A stretch of DNA of 64,000 nt from Crocodylus rhombifer (Eukaryota > Chordata > Crocodylia > Crocodylidae). The stretch covers positions 1 to 64,000 of the forward strand of contig JAVSML010025182.1 in NCBI GenBank assembly GCA_038503035.1, written 5' to 3'. The notes below the pieces were generated by a model that was given only the letters and a program-made list of their open reading frames with translations, did no database searches and was not told the DNA's origin. The position numbers and the translations under genes are program-made. Shown here one piece after another: positions 21,743 through 33,182 of the stretch. The first letter of the stretch is position 1. Each line of letters starts with the position of its first letter.

Positions 21743-24700
21743 TTTTAAGATGAATGAATGGTTATATATCAGTTACAGCAAACAACCAGAAAAAAATTAT
21801 ATAGGAACTGAATAATCCTTGAAAGCTATAGTGACTCCACAGCCTCAGTCCAGCATTCAAGCAATTTTCTAGAAGCAATGGCTTTTTGCTAGTATGAGGT
21901 GGGACAAGAACATCCAACAGTTCCCTTGCAGTGATCCCCATTATACAGAAGAAAGATTCTTGCTGACTTAAATCCCATAATTCTTTGTAATCCCCAGAGA
22001 CTGAATTAGTATAAATAACCAGTGGAATGGATTACAAAGGGATATGGTAAATTTCCCATATTTTGGAGACTTTCAATTTAGATTGGATGGCTTACTAAAA
22101 GATAGGTTCTCAGTCAACCATAAATTGCTGGGATTTATCCAAGAGTCACTACCGTCACTTCTGTGGCCTGTATTATGCATAAGAAAAACATCATAATAAT
22201 TTCATGGTTTTATAATTTATGAAAATCTAATATTTAGGACAAACCAAGAAAAAACAGCTTGTTTTCAGTCCTAAATGGGGTAAGTTTTAAAAACTTCCAT
22301 TCACACCCTTCAACTGGTATCTCGAACTTGTCAGATCTCTTTTCAACACTGTCTTGGTAGTTATTTCTCATAGCTGTGATTAAGAAAAAGCAGTAATAAT
22401 CTTTACTGCTATTCCATCAAAATTCCACACAAAATACAGACAACTACATGGATCAACCAATTAACGAATATTTTGCAATAAAGATACTTAATTAAATTCA
22501 GGCTGGCAAACTGTTTGTTTAAAATTTTGGTCCCATGAATGCTCTTAAAAAAAAAAAATCAAACACATTTCTATGTTCCCAAACCACATGCAGACTATTC
22601 GGCTCCACACAACTCTTGCTACATTATGGTTCATAAAATTATTTTTTTAATTGTTGTACAAGACAACTCAGAAGAGTCAAACTTTATTTTAGCTTTGCTA
22701 GCTACAGACAGAAAGTATGCAAGCCGGATCAACATTACAGCAAAACACTATAACTAAACCAGACACTTATTATGCAGAACAGAACAAACAAAAGCTAAAT
22801 GAAAAGGTATCGTGCACAGTGTTGTATAAGTTGACAACAATAACAAAAGTTCCCTAAAAATATCTCTTTACAACCTTGTAAAATACTTCGACTCAAAGAG
22901 CAATTATAAATAGTCTGAGAGATTAATACAATCCGCTAGGGAAACTTTAACTTGTACAGATTTCCCAGATTCCCTCTCAATTCCTGTGACCATTAAAAGA
23001 AAAACAACTATAAAAGAGTGGCACGTTCTCCTACACATTAGTTACAGAAGATAACTAACTTGATAAATTTTCTACATATATTCATCCATTTGAAACTTTC
23101 CATCACAGAAGCTATAAAACACTAACAATCTCTCCCCCCGCCCCACCAAAAAAAAATAAATCCTGAAAATTATTTTTAGAAGTGTGGCAGAGCTGCAATT
23201 CTAACTGGAGACCAGAAGGACATTCCCCCATGAATGCCTGCGCTACCCACTTCTGTGAATAAAGGGAGAGAGGTGCACATGAGCCTCATGGAATCAAGTA
23301 TGTCCACTTTCAGTATGAAGCTCTGAAAACTCTAACAGAAAGCGATACCCCATGCATCATCTTACCATGGGGATTGTAAGGAGTGAGGAGACTCCTTCCT
23401 CAACAAATGTACTCTGTTTCAGCAATGAATAAAATGTCACATGGTCCTGAGGATGTATTAGTGAATGGGTTCTTAAAGGGGAGAAAGAGTAAAACGTAAC
23501 ATGTGTGGGGCTGTTCTGGGGAGCAAGTTAAGTGTTAGAACGCAGAACACAGGTGCAGGTATTACTGATTCAGCACAGCATGCGGAAACACATTTTGCCT
23601 TAGTCAAAACTAGACATCAGATTTGTGTTAGTTGTAACGTGTACTATTTCTTGAATATTGTGCACTAGAAAGTGAATGTATATGATGTGGGAGTTCTGGG
23701 GAGGGTTAAAGTGATATCTGGGCCTACCTTAACTCTTCATTTCCTAGTATTCAGCAATCAGACCATTACTAAAGTACAGAAGACAGTAGTAGCTCTCATG
23801 TAGGTTTGCACTTGAAACACAATTGTGATAAGTATACATTATTATACATACACTAAAATTTGGTTAATTAAGTCTCTGGGACAGCTCATCTTACTAGTCA
23901 ATGCACTAAATCCTTGCCAGTCCTAATAATTTTTGTGCAACACACTTTGGCTAATTCATGTGTTAAACTGCATTAGTCATTTGCAAACAGATATACATAC
24001 ATATCACAGTGGAATTTGCTCCTGATAATTAGTTGGCATAAAAGGTTCTGCTCTCCACAATACTTGACCAGCCAGCTGATACTAGCAAAGCACTGGATAC
24101 TCTTCAGCTTTTTTTGGCTCAAGACAACACATTCCAATTTGCAGAATTATCCTTTGTTTTGGCAATGCAAAAATTTCTGACTGATTATTGTTATCCATCA
24201 CAATCTTATAGTTCTTTCACAGCAAGCACTGAATTTTTGTAGTACAAAACTGTACATTAAGCCTTTATCTATATAATCATACGGTTTTCATTTGATGAAT
24301 CCAGATTGTGTGCAATTTGCACCCAACATTTTTTTAATACAACTTTTCCTTCACTATAAAAGAAAGAAATCATTCTTTACTGTGTCTTGATCTATGAATA
24401 TAAAGACACCTCGCAAGAAGTTGAAAATGGTTACCTACACTTAATTAGTCACTCACAGATAATCAGTCATAATTACAATCCTCTTGGAGTGATGTATTAA
24501 CTAGATTTTACTTTGCAAGACAGGAAAGCACAGTAAACATAAACACTGTATCTATACACGCATACATACAGATGCACACCCACACATGTACATGTATGCA
24601 TGTAATTTTATAACCTAACCATAGTACTGTCTCAATTGCAAACCTATGTGGTATTAAATATAATGTATTATGAGTAGATCTCAAAGTATTTTAAAAAGAA

Positions 24701-25405
24701 GGTAAACAAACTTATAATGTTTTAACAGACAAGGAAGCTGAGGTGCTGAGAGTGATGTGTAGCTGAGAGTCAAGGAAGAGAAACCAGGTTAAAGTTGGCT
24801 CACTTCACTGGGCAACATGCTTCCCTTTGCTTATCTGCTCTTTCCCTGCTACAGAAGGTTAAGGGTAACAACTGTGCTCAGAAATGTTCTGACTATCTAA
24901 TCACTGACAGGACCAGTGAGAAAAATCACAGACATGGGCTACTGTCCCAAGAGCCTGGTAGTTTTATTCCACGGTGGTTACACATGCTGAAAGCTGCTGA
25001 AAGAAGACTGGAATCTCTCTCTTTTTCCGCCCTCACCCCCACCATTTTCCCACAATGTATGACATCTTGACATTTCAAGCTGATCTTCCACTTTCCATCC
25101 CAATTGGTACTACTTAAGTCATTAGTGAATATATCATATTTACCCAAATCTAAGATGACCCTAAATTTAAGACAATCCCTTCAATAATCAGATTCTATGC
25201 ATGGAAGATGTAAACATTGTTATAACTTTCTATGTATTAAATCTAATTATTGGAGATTCATCTTTAATTCATCCTCCCAACTGCTGCAGGGAGCAGGCAT
25301 TGGAGGGCAGATGGTGTAGAGAAGTCAAGCAGCTTGCCCCCTGCTTGTGCCTTTCTTTTCATTCACTACAAGTAGGCAGATTTTTGCACACTGTAAAGAG
25401 TCAAT
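21743..25405. other. MTA3 intron, no identified feature
   Basis: A long AT-rich tract without defensible elements. The short motif near 25136-25180 (TATTTACCCAAATCTAAGATG) resembles a transposon terminus seen elsewhere in reptiles, but no partner end is found. Frames at 24795-25070 and 22539-22757 show no domain. Confidence 0.5.
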
Positions 25406-25413
25406 CTTTAAAT

Positions 25414-25923
25414 CAAGGGTGTCAAATGTATAGCCCGTGGATCAAATGTGGCCCAGGAAGCCACTCTATCCAGCCTGCCAAGCTGCCAGCAAGCCACCAG
25501 AAGTTGGGGAGAGCACGACCCAGAGGAGTGGCCTGCTACAAAATCTGGGGCCCTTCTACCCTAGTGGACATAGCAGTTAGTGGCCGAAGGACAAGCAAGA
25601 CATTCCTGGTCACCCTCTAGCCAGATCACCAGTAGCAACTGTTGCAGCCCACCTCCTTGGCCACCAGCCCTGCTGCCATCCCATGCTAGAGCTGCCACCA
25701 CCACCACATGCCCTGTGCCAGAGCTTCCATCCAGTCATGAGGCATGCAGGAGCAACAGCAGCATCTACAGCTTCACCGGGCATGCAACAGGACCCATAAC
25801 TAAGTTGCATGCTCCATGCCAGAACTGCTGTCAATACCATATGCCCAGGCTGGATGCACCCTACAAGAAGCCCTATGATGTGGACGGATCATGCCAGGGC
25901 ACAAAGTGAGTTTGACACCCGTA
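25414..25923. mobile_element. hAT-type non-autonomous element with perfect 8-bp target duplication
   Basis: CTTTAAAT flanks both sides (25406-25413 and 25924-25931). The ends are CAAGGGTGTCAAATGTAT on the left and, reversed, TACGGGTGTCAAACTCAC on the right, sharing GGGTGTCAAA. The GC-rich interior of about 480 bp produces long open frames (25201-25620 and 25580-25909) that cross the boundaries and have no domain. Confidence 0.82.
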
Positions 25924-25931
25924 CTTTAAAT

Positions 25932-26780
25932 AATACAGGCTTCTCAACCATTACTGTAGCAGAGTTAGCACTCTGTTATCAGTAAGCATAGGAGCATCAC
26001 ATTACAAAAAAAAGCAATGAAAAGGAGTAGTGTTACATAAAGGAACAAACAGAAGAGCACACTGGAAAAATCCACAGTGTTTATTCAGTTAACAATACAC
26101 CCATGACATTCAGCAGAAGTTACCACATGTATTCACTACCTTCTTCAAATATGAGCTTGAATAGAAACTACAGCAGAAAAACCTAATTTCAATACCATGA
26201 ATGAATAGACTACAATTATTAAAGAAGCTTATACAAACCTTGGGATCAAGTTACCTATAAAACAACAAAACAAAACACAATTAAGTTACTTCCCACCTTT
26301 CTAAATTTCATTACGGTATTTACAGCATCAGCACTTACCGGAACATAACAGAACATTGCATATGTCCCAGTTCAATTTACAGAGCAAATTTTCTTTTCAG
26401 TTTGAAGTGAATCTAAGCCAATCCATTCCACATAGGGAAAACAGGACATATTCATTCACACAATTATAGTTGGCTACTGAAAAATATCCAGTTGGAAAAA
26501 GGGACAGATGCCTAAACATTTTCCTACACTGTATTAAAAGTATACTGAGTGCTTAATAAATAAATAGTTGGACATGGTTAACTAGTCTAAAACAACAGGC
26601 AGCTAGAAATAATTGCACCTCTTCCAATGCCCTGAGGTTCACAACATTACCAGACTCAAACTAGAGTTTAGGACCACGGAAAGAATGAAAGGGCTGAGTT
26701 AGTCCAAGATACATCTTGTTTAACAGAACTACCTAAATGGCTAGTCTTTCCATAAATAAAGCTCTTCAGGATCCGTAAAC
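25932..26780. other. MTA3 intron, no identified feature
   Basis: AT-rich intron between two hAT elements. Nothing further is recognised. Confidence 0.5.
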
Positions 26781-26897
26781 CAGTGGTTGTCAACTCAAGG
26801 CACTCCTTGGAAAATACTAGCTCTTAGTTTTCACTCATTTTTTGACTACTGAAAAAATGAAAGAGCCAGTCTTTTGCAGCACAGAACTCTCTCACTA

Positions 26898-28795
26898 AGG
26901 ACAGACATTACACATAAACTGGTTTAAGTAATCAGAAACTGATTTAAATCTATAACACAACAGAAGTTCAGTGCATATAAACCAGTTTCAAAATGGACAA
27001 AACCAGTTTAAGATCAACCTGGATGAATCTAGTATCAGACTTAACTGATTTAGATTAAACCAGTCTATCGACCTTCTGTCCCAGATCCCCTCCAGATTCA
27101 CAATCCCCCAGCATCCCAGGATACTTTGTACCTCCCCAAAACCTCCTCCCTTCTCCCCCTCACCTGCAGGGTGGGTACGCTAGCCTTGGCCCAAACTGTC
27201 TGCTGCAGCCAAGCAGGGCCAGCTCCAGCCCCAGCCCCATTCCTGCCTGCACCCTGGTTGGGCTGGAAGAGGGAAGGAAGGCAGGGTAACAGTGCCCACC
27301 AAGATGAGCCCTGACCCCGCCCCAGATCCCTGGTGTGCAAGGGTTTTCCCCTGGGCTCATGCAACTCACTGACACACCGGGGGGGGGGGGGGGGGGAGCC
27401 AGATCCTATGCCTCAATGAGGTTTCCGCAGCAAAGGGGACATTCCCCCTTCCTACCCCCAGCACAGTCTGGTGCTGATTTAGCCCTACCCGTACAGGTGC
27501 AGTGGAAATAGTTCCTCCAGCCCAGGGCCGAGCTGGCATCCAGCATCAGCACACATGGTGGGGATCCCAGCACCTCATCAGGGGTTCTCCACCCCAGGCA
27601 GGGTCCCCTGATCCCTGCCTGCAGAGAAGGAATTTCCTCCTCCCTCCTAACCTTCAGCACAGTCCAGCGCCAGGTTAGCCCTGCTGCTGCAGGTGCACAG
27701 TGAGCCCAGAGGAAGTAACAGCAAGTTCCTCCTACCCACAGCCAAACCAGCACCAGACCATGCTAAGGGGTGGGAGGTGGGAATTCTTCCACTGCACAGG
27801 CAGCAGGGATCAGGGGACCCTGGCTAGGGCCAGGCAAATCCTGCTGAGGCACGGGATCTCGGCTGCCCCAGGCTGGAGAGACTGCTTCCCCCCCTCCCCA
27901 CCTGTGTGTCAGTGACTTGTGTGAGCCCAAGGGGAACCCAGGGATCTGAGCTGGGACTGGGGAGGAGGGCAGTACCCCCTGCCCCACCAGGGTGCAGGCA
28001 AGACGAGGGCTGCAGAACAGATGCTTTGCTGCCTCAGCTCTGTGACAGGTTGAGGGTGGGGCTGGCCCTGCTCAGACGAAGCAGACAGCTTGGGCCAACG
28101 TTAGCCTGCCCACACTGCGGGAGAGCAGGAAGAGGGAGGGAGGCACAAAGCATCCTGGGCTGAGGTGCAGGGATCCCTCCATGTGGACTGATGCAGGCAC
28201 CAGCTCAGCCCCAAGCTGGAGGGAGTGGGGCCAAGTCAGCAACAAACCATGGTGAGGGATGGGAGAGGGGAAAGTCCCCTCTGCACTAGTGGCAGGCTTT
28301 GGGAGACCCTCCCCAGGGTGGAAGAAACCCCTGCTGAGCCGCAAGGATCTCCCCATTTGGGCTGATGCGGGGCAGAAGCTCAGCCCCAGGATGGAAGCAC
28401 TGCCCCCCAGTACACATATACCTGGAGGAGTGGGGGCTAAGCCAGTATGAGACTGCTGAGGGCTAGGAGGAAATTCCCCCTGTGGCAAAGCTCAGGGGAC
28501 CCTGCCCAAGCAGGGGAACCTCCGGTGAGACATTGGGATCTCCCACATGGGCTGATGCCCAGCACTAGCTGGGCAGAAGGAACTACTCCCCTCTGTGGGG
28601 AAACAGCAAGAGGTTGGGGGCATGTGCTGAGCAGCCAAACAGGGATGGGCCCCACACAGCTGCATCTGGGTGTGCACCTTTCCAGATTCAAAAGTGAACA
28701 TCAGTTCAACTTCATTACTGGTTCAATCTACACAGCTTAGAGAAACCTGCAAATATTGAAGTGATTCAGCCTTGGGCTTTTTGACTGTATGTACT
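26898..28795 (+). mobile_element. Harbinger-derived non-autonomous element, copy 3 (1.9 kb, nested)
   Basis: The left end AGGACAGACATTACACATAA follows CTA (26895-26897); the right end is GACTGTATGTACT followed by TAG. Left and right arms match the 14123 copy base for base over long stretches, including AAACCAGTTT clusters and TTGGGCTTTTTGACTG. The roughly 1.5-kb centre is GC-rich, contains a poly-G run at 27379-27396, and repeats phrases about 100-200 bp apart (variants of GGATCTC followed by GGGCTGATGC). It encodes no recognisable protein, so it is a long passenger-filled derivative of the 5799-8667 type. Confidence 0.72.
27379..27396. repeat. Poly-G run
   Basis: An uninterrupted G homopolymer of about 18 bases in the centre of the nested Harbinger derivative. 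Its length may be unreliable in an assembly. Confidence 0.85.
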
Positions 28796-28953
28796 TAGCC
28801 ACAATATCAAGGATAGGTCAGAATATTTTTTACACTATGGATACTTATTTAAAATCTCTGGGTTTATCTTGTGAATCATGTTCGCACATCCAAGGGCACT
28901 GACAAATGTGGTGGGGGAGGGGGGAAATGCTCTTTACTAGAAGAAGAAGTGCA

Positions 28954-29130
28954 TTAGTTTGACCCAGCTCCACAGCATCTGTATAGATCAGGTACTTCAG
29001 TGGGGCTTTTTGGCACTTTTATATAATAGCTGATTAACTTTTATCTAATAACTTATTAGATAAAAGCCCCCCAAAAGCCCTACTAAAGCACCCAATCCAT
29101 ACAGAAGTTGGGTGAGCTGGGTCCAACTAA
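28954..29130. mobile_element. Fold-back MITE (near-complete palindrome)
   Basis: The left arm begins TTAGTTTGACCCAGCTC and the reversed right arm TTAGTTGGACCCAGCTCA. The arms meet at a centre, 29041-29067, where TTTTATCTAATAA and its complement are separated by one base. The TTA/TAA termini would suit a 3-bp target. It sits within the right part of the hAT element at 26781-29325. Confidence 0.7.
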
Positions 29131-29325
29131 TATGACGCCTCTTCTGGGCATGTGATGGGCTCAGCCCAGGAGTACACCAAGTCTAAAGTAAAGCACTGTT
29201 TTTGTTCTTGTTTTTTTCATCGGTAAGCAGAGTAGAAGTGCTAACATTACATGGCACTACTCAGCACCACTGAAAGTAACTCAAAGCACCCCACAGTGCC
29301 ATGGCACCCTGACTGAGAATCACTG

Positions 29326-31006
29326 CCTTAGATTCTGGCTCACCTAAGGGAACTGAACTATATTCACTTGTTCAAACCTAAAAAGTAGAGAGTAAACGAA
29401 TGACAGGAATTAATCTATGACCAGGCAGATACAGAAAAAAATTTTTAAAAAATCTATTGGCCTGATTTTCCCTTCGCTTATACTGGTTTTATGTTACTGC
29501 TAACTCCTCTACCTTGACTACAACTTAAATTTACACTTACTCCAAGGCAAACAACATTGTACACAGACCCTTGGTATCAGTGAGATCAGGGCCCAAAGCT
29601 TGTAATTGTCCAAATCTGTTCCCAAAAATCATTTGCATTTCAAGAAGAAAAAAAATTAGGCATAATGTACGTCTCAAAAATGGTTCAAGCAGGATTTAGA
29701 TAAAAGGTACATTTCAGAAAATTTAAGAGCAAAAAAAGATACATCAATATTATAATTATTTCACAAACAAACCAAGCATTATAAATCAAGGAAATTCAGA
29801 GATAAAGTTATGCTTAAAAAGAAGTCCAACCCGTTAGAAAAACAGCAGAAACACTCAAACACCCTTATCTGTGTTCCATAGCAATGCCAAAGTGACTGTG
29901 ATTTTCTTGTATAATGCATTTCCTGAGTTTGCAATCCTAGGCCTCAGGTGATTCCTAAAGACACACTGGGGGAAGGGAGGATATCGTTCTCCCTCTTCAT
30001 TGTGCCACTATACAGCACAGTTAAGAAAAGAAGTAAACTGAAGCCATGGAAGGGAAATAGGTATCACAAAAGCAAAGAATAAGTTACATCATTAAAAAAC
30101 TAACAAGAAATTTGAGAGCCAATATAAAACAAATGCAGTGCACATTAAATCATCTGAAACTGCATATAACTTTAGATTCTTAGCATTGAAGGGGAGAGTG
30201 ATGGAAGGTATGACAACGTATGTAATATGGCTAATGGCACTGCGTAAAAAATATTCAAATACTAAAGCAAAATCAAAAGCAGGAGTAAAAGGCAATTCTA
30301 CTCTCATCTTTTATGATCCCCTTGGAAAGGACAGCTATGCTTCTATTGTTTACCAGGGGGAAATCAACTACAACTGTCTTCTCCATTTTACCCAGCTTGT
30401 CTCAGCAGGGGAATTTAAAGATATGTGGAGGGATAGGTAGAAGCACATTAATGAGTCAAATTTAAACCCCTAAGATACAAGTTTTAAAAGTAGCTTAGAT
30501 TTTAAAACAACCTCTGAGAATATGATGGATGAAGATCCAGCCATTGCTTCTTTTACATTTAAACAAACAGCCCAAAGTCATTTTATTTTTAAAATGTCTG
30601 CATTTGTCTTATAGGCAATCAGGACCATCAAGGCTTCGATTTTTTTCCCTGAACTACCTGTTGTTGGAGTAGAACAGGCAGCCCCTGCCAGTGCCAAAAA
30701 AAAAAATTAAAACTACTTCCCAGAAGAGGAATATAAATTGCAGTGCCCCTGCACTCTAGCAGCAACTACTGCTTTGATCAGCAGGTAGCAGCTTCATTCC
30801 TTCAAGACCCCTGGTTAGACTCTTTTTCCTTCAAAAGAAAAGACATAAAGAATCTGGGAATGATGGAATTAATGGGTGGGAATACGGACCAGCTGAGAGT
30901 GGCAATAATTGCTCCCTTTTGCAGTCCACTGAGGGAGCATGTAAGTAGCTTTTAGTGGGACTAACCGGGTACTCTCACAATCTGTAGCTTATGAAGAAAG
31001 TTTCTT
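29326..31006. other. MTA3 intron next to the exon at 31009
   Basis: AT-rich intron. The donor side adjoins 31007-31008. Nothing else is recognised. Confidence 0.55.
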
Positions 31007-31008
31007 AC

Positions 31009-31135
31009 CTGATGTGTGTTGCAGGAAGGGACTCATACTGGCGAGAAAGAAAGAGCTCTCGGTGTTTCAACTGATGTTTCTGTTTATCAGTCAAATCAGG
31101 TTCATTTGCAGTTTCAGACTCTTCTTCAACTTCTT
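31009..31135 (-). CDS. MTA3: MTA3 internal exon (N-terminal half of the BAH region)
   Basis: This 127-nt exon reads on the minus strand from an acceptor (pyrimidine tract then AG at 31136-31137) to a GT donor at 31007-31008 (gtaagaaa). It contributes two bases to a split codon, 41 whole codons, then AG of a split Arg codon. The translation contains [17 protein letters not shown] and ends SLPATHI, the acidic stretch and conserved block leading into the BAH domain of MTA proteins. NuRD uses MTA subunits to hold HDAC1/2 and RBBP4/7 on chromatin. The 3' phase fits the exon at 3414-3477, whose first base completes the Arg codon. MTA3 is preferred over MTA1 and MTA2 because of the wording of this and the next two exons. 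A chance ORF is very unlikely given splice sites, phase and order. Upstream exons encoding the protein's N-terminus were not found in the window. Confidence 0.93.
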
Positions 31136-31137
31136 CT

Positions 31138-31825
31138 ACAGAAAAGCAGAGGGTGGGTTCGAATTAACTCTGCTACTTAAGGCAGATGTAGGTGCTAATT
31201 TATTTTTGAAACCCTTTTGGAAACCTACTTGTACATACTTTTTTTTTTTCAACTGTTGCAAAACAAATCACCATTTTGCATATTCTAATAATTATGAATA
31301 AAAAGTCTTTTAAATTCTGTATTTAATTCCTTTTCAAAGTTACATTTTTCCTTCCTCACCTGGTAGTTTTTCAGGGTTATGGATTACAGCACTTTCCTGG
31401 CATTCCAGCAAATACTAAGTATGCCCTACCTACTGTTCCTATTCTGTACACAAAAATAAGTGGTTGAAGCCATGCTGAAGGTGTCTTCTAATTTTGAGCT
31501 GTTTCCTACACTACACTAGGACATGGTATCCCTATTGAAGTTAGTTATTCTACTGAAACAACAGACAAGAGACTGTATTTTTACCCATGTATCTGACATA
31601 CATTCTGACATATGTTCTCATGGCAGAATCATGATTGTCTCCAAATTCAGGACTCTTATTCTATGGGCCTATTCCCAGGCCCGTCTCGCCTCCAGGTGGT
31701 TTTCAATCTTTTAAACTCAAGACACCCTTCATTATACTCAACATGCCCCCTGGAAATGTATGGGAGGGAGAGAAATAATTTGCTTGTTGAAGTTTCTCAC
31801 TAGTCTCTCACCCTGAGACAGAGAG
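31138..31825. other. MTA3 intron upstream of the exon at 31009-31135
   Basis: Includes the acceptor and T-rich tract. About 31690-31800 looks like an eroded left end of the CAGTGGTT...CTCAAG hAT family (TCCAGGTGGTTTTCAATC, then AACTCAAGACACCC), but no right end could be fixed. Confidence 0.45.
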
Positions 31826-32130
31826 AACCAGGTCTACCCTACACCATTTTGCCAGCACAACTATATTAGCTAGGCATATGAAAAAAGGTTCACACTGCTT
31901 GACAGCGTAGCTACCAGAAAAACTTCTGGTGTCAACAAAAGGGTGTATTTTATCACCTTCACAATGTCATTCAGAGAGGTGGAATTGCTATGCCAGCAGA
32001 AAATACTCTTTCTGTTGGCATATTTTGCATCTTCACTGGTGAGCTCAAACAACACAATTACATCAGCATAACTATAGAAGCAGTCTCTTCTCAAGTAGAT
32101 GTGCACACAGACCTTCATTCTGATGTGGGA
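31826..32130. mobile_element. Degenerate MITE
   Basis: The left end reads GGTCTACCCTACACCATTTT. The right side carries the inverted block CATCAGCATAACTATAG.AG, ending near AGTAGATGTGCACACAGACC. Internal CAGCACAACTATATTAGC and its partner form subterminal inverted repeats. This matches the layout of a common reptilian inverted-repeat MITE. The boundaries are soft. Confidence 0.5.
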
Positions 32131-32861
32131 AGAGAGAGAAGTCACCAACTCCTACTTACATGTGATGAAAAATACGCAGACTTTAAAAAACAATTTCTTC
32201 TACAGATGTTTTATCTGCATATATCTCCATTCTGATAGCTGGAGCTTCAGCACAGTGCCATACTGCTCAGAACATAACCCTTCCAAGGGTCTAGCTTAAG
32301 CCTCACAGCTAATTTACCATTTGATAATGGCCGGGCTGCTGTTATGGTATTACCACAATAATTATTTCCTTCATTTAGTCCACCAAGAATCATGCTGTGC
32401 AGACGGTGTACCAGAAAGTAAGTTAATTTGGAAGTTTACATTTGTAGAGAGATCCTCCACCCCACTGGAAAACAAACTAGGTTAGAAAGCATACACAAAC
32501 TATTTCAATACAAACATGAAACATTAAATAAACCAAATGGTCATATATGTCATACAGGAACCATTGCACTAGTCAAATAATAATTTAAAATTGCTATTAA
32601 ATATGTTAACAAATAATAGACATCGCTATCTTTGTTCCACTTGTGGTCCAGGTCTCATTGATGCACTAGCTTCTCTGGTTTCCTATAGCACTTTAGAGAA
32701 CCTCTATATTTTATTATAAAATTTCTTTATAATAAAGTTAGTAATTAAAAATGACAAATCATAATTGGAAATAAATGTTAAAAGTTAAGCTTTCAAATAC
32801 GTAATGGGTCTAACAGATACAGGTTAGGTGAATCGCACTTGCTGTATTTGAGCACCCTATA
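32131..32861. other. MTA3 intron, no identified feature
   Basis: AT-rich intron between two MITEs. Confidence 0.5.
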
Positions 32862-33182
32862 CATGTGCTGAACATCTGCTCCAATGTGTGCTAATTAGTG
32901 CATCAGCTGAGACTAGATTGAGTCTGCTGGAGCATGCTAATTAAAATGCTCTAGCAGACTCCACATCATGTCTATTCAGTGTCCCCAGGCTTCACAATGG
33001 TGGCAGGGATGCTTGAACTAAAACTCATCGAAAAAGCTTTAGTTCAAGCGCCCCGCCACCATTTTGAACTGCAGGACACTGAATACATATGACGCTGTGG
33101 GCACTTTAATTACACCAGCTCTCTGAGGCACTCTAATTAAAGCACCCCCCTCCCCCACTCTGGAGCACATGTACAGATGCCC
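32862..33182. mobile_element. MITE with two internal hairpins
   Basis: The left end GCACCCTATACATGTGCT pairs with the reversed right end GGCATCTGTACATGTGCTCC. Inside are a stem-loop at 32920-32961 (GAGTCTGCTGGAGCAT against ATGCTCTAGCAGACTC) and a larger one at 32973-33085 with arms TATTCAGTGTCC and GGACACTGAATA. Near its loop is GCTTTAGTTCAAGCG. The core resembles the palindrome at 47358-47436. Confidence 0.65.

Larger units (their letters stand above)
26781..29325. mobile_element. hAT-type element carrying two nested insertions
   Basis: The outer ends are CAGTGGTTGTCAACTCAAGG on the left and GACTGAGAATCACTG on the right. The flanks CCGTAAAC and CCTTAGAT agree at five of eight positions. The hAT sequence itself is 26781-26897 and 28796-29325, minus the fold-back at 28954-29130. 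These outer parts are collinear with the uninterrupted copy at 21484-21742, which shows that the middle 1.9 kb arrived later. Confidence 0.7.

Noticed and set aside
25136..25190. Transposon-like terminus near TATTTACCCAAATCTAAGATG
   Set aside because: Single-sided; no partner terminus or target duplication found.
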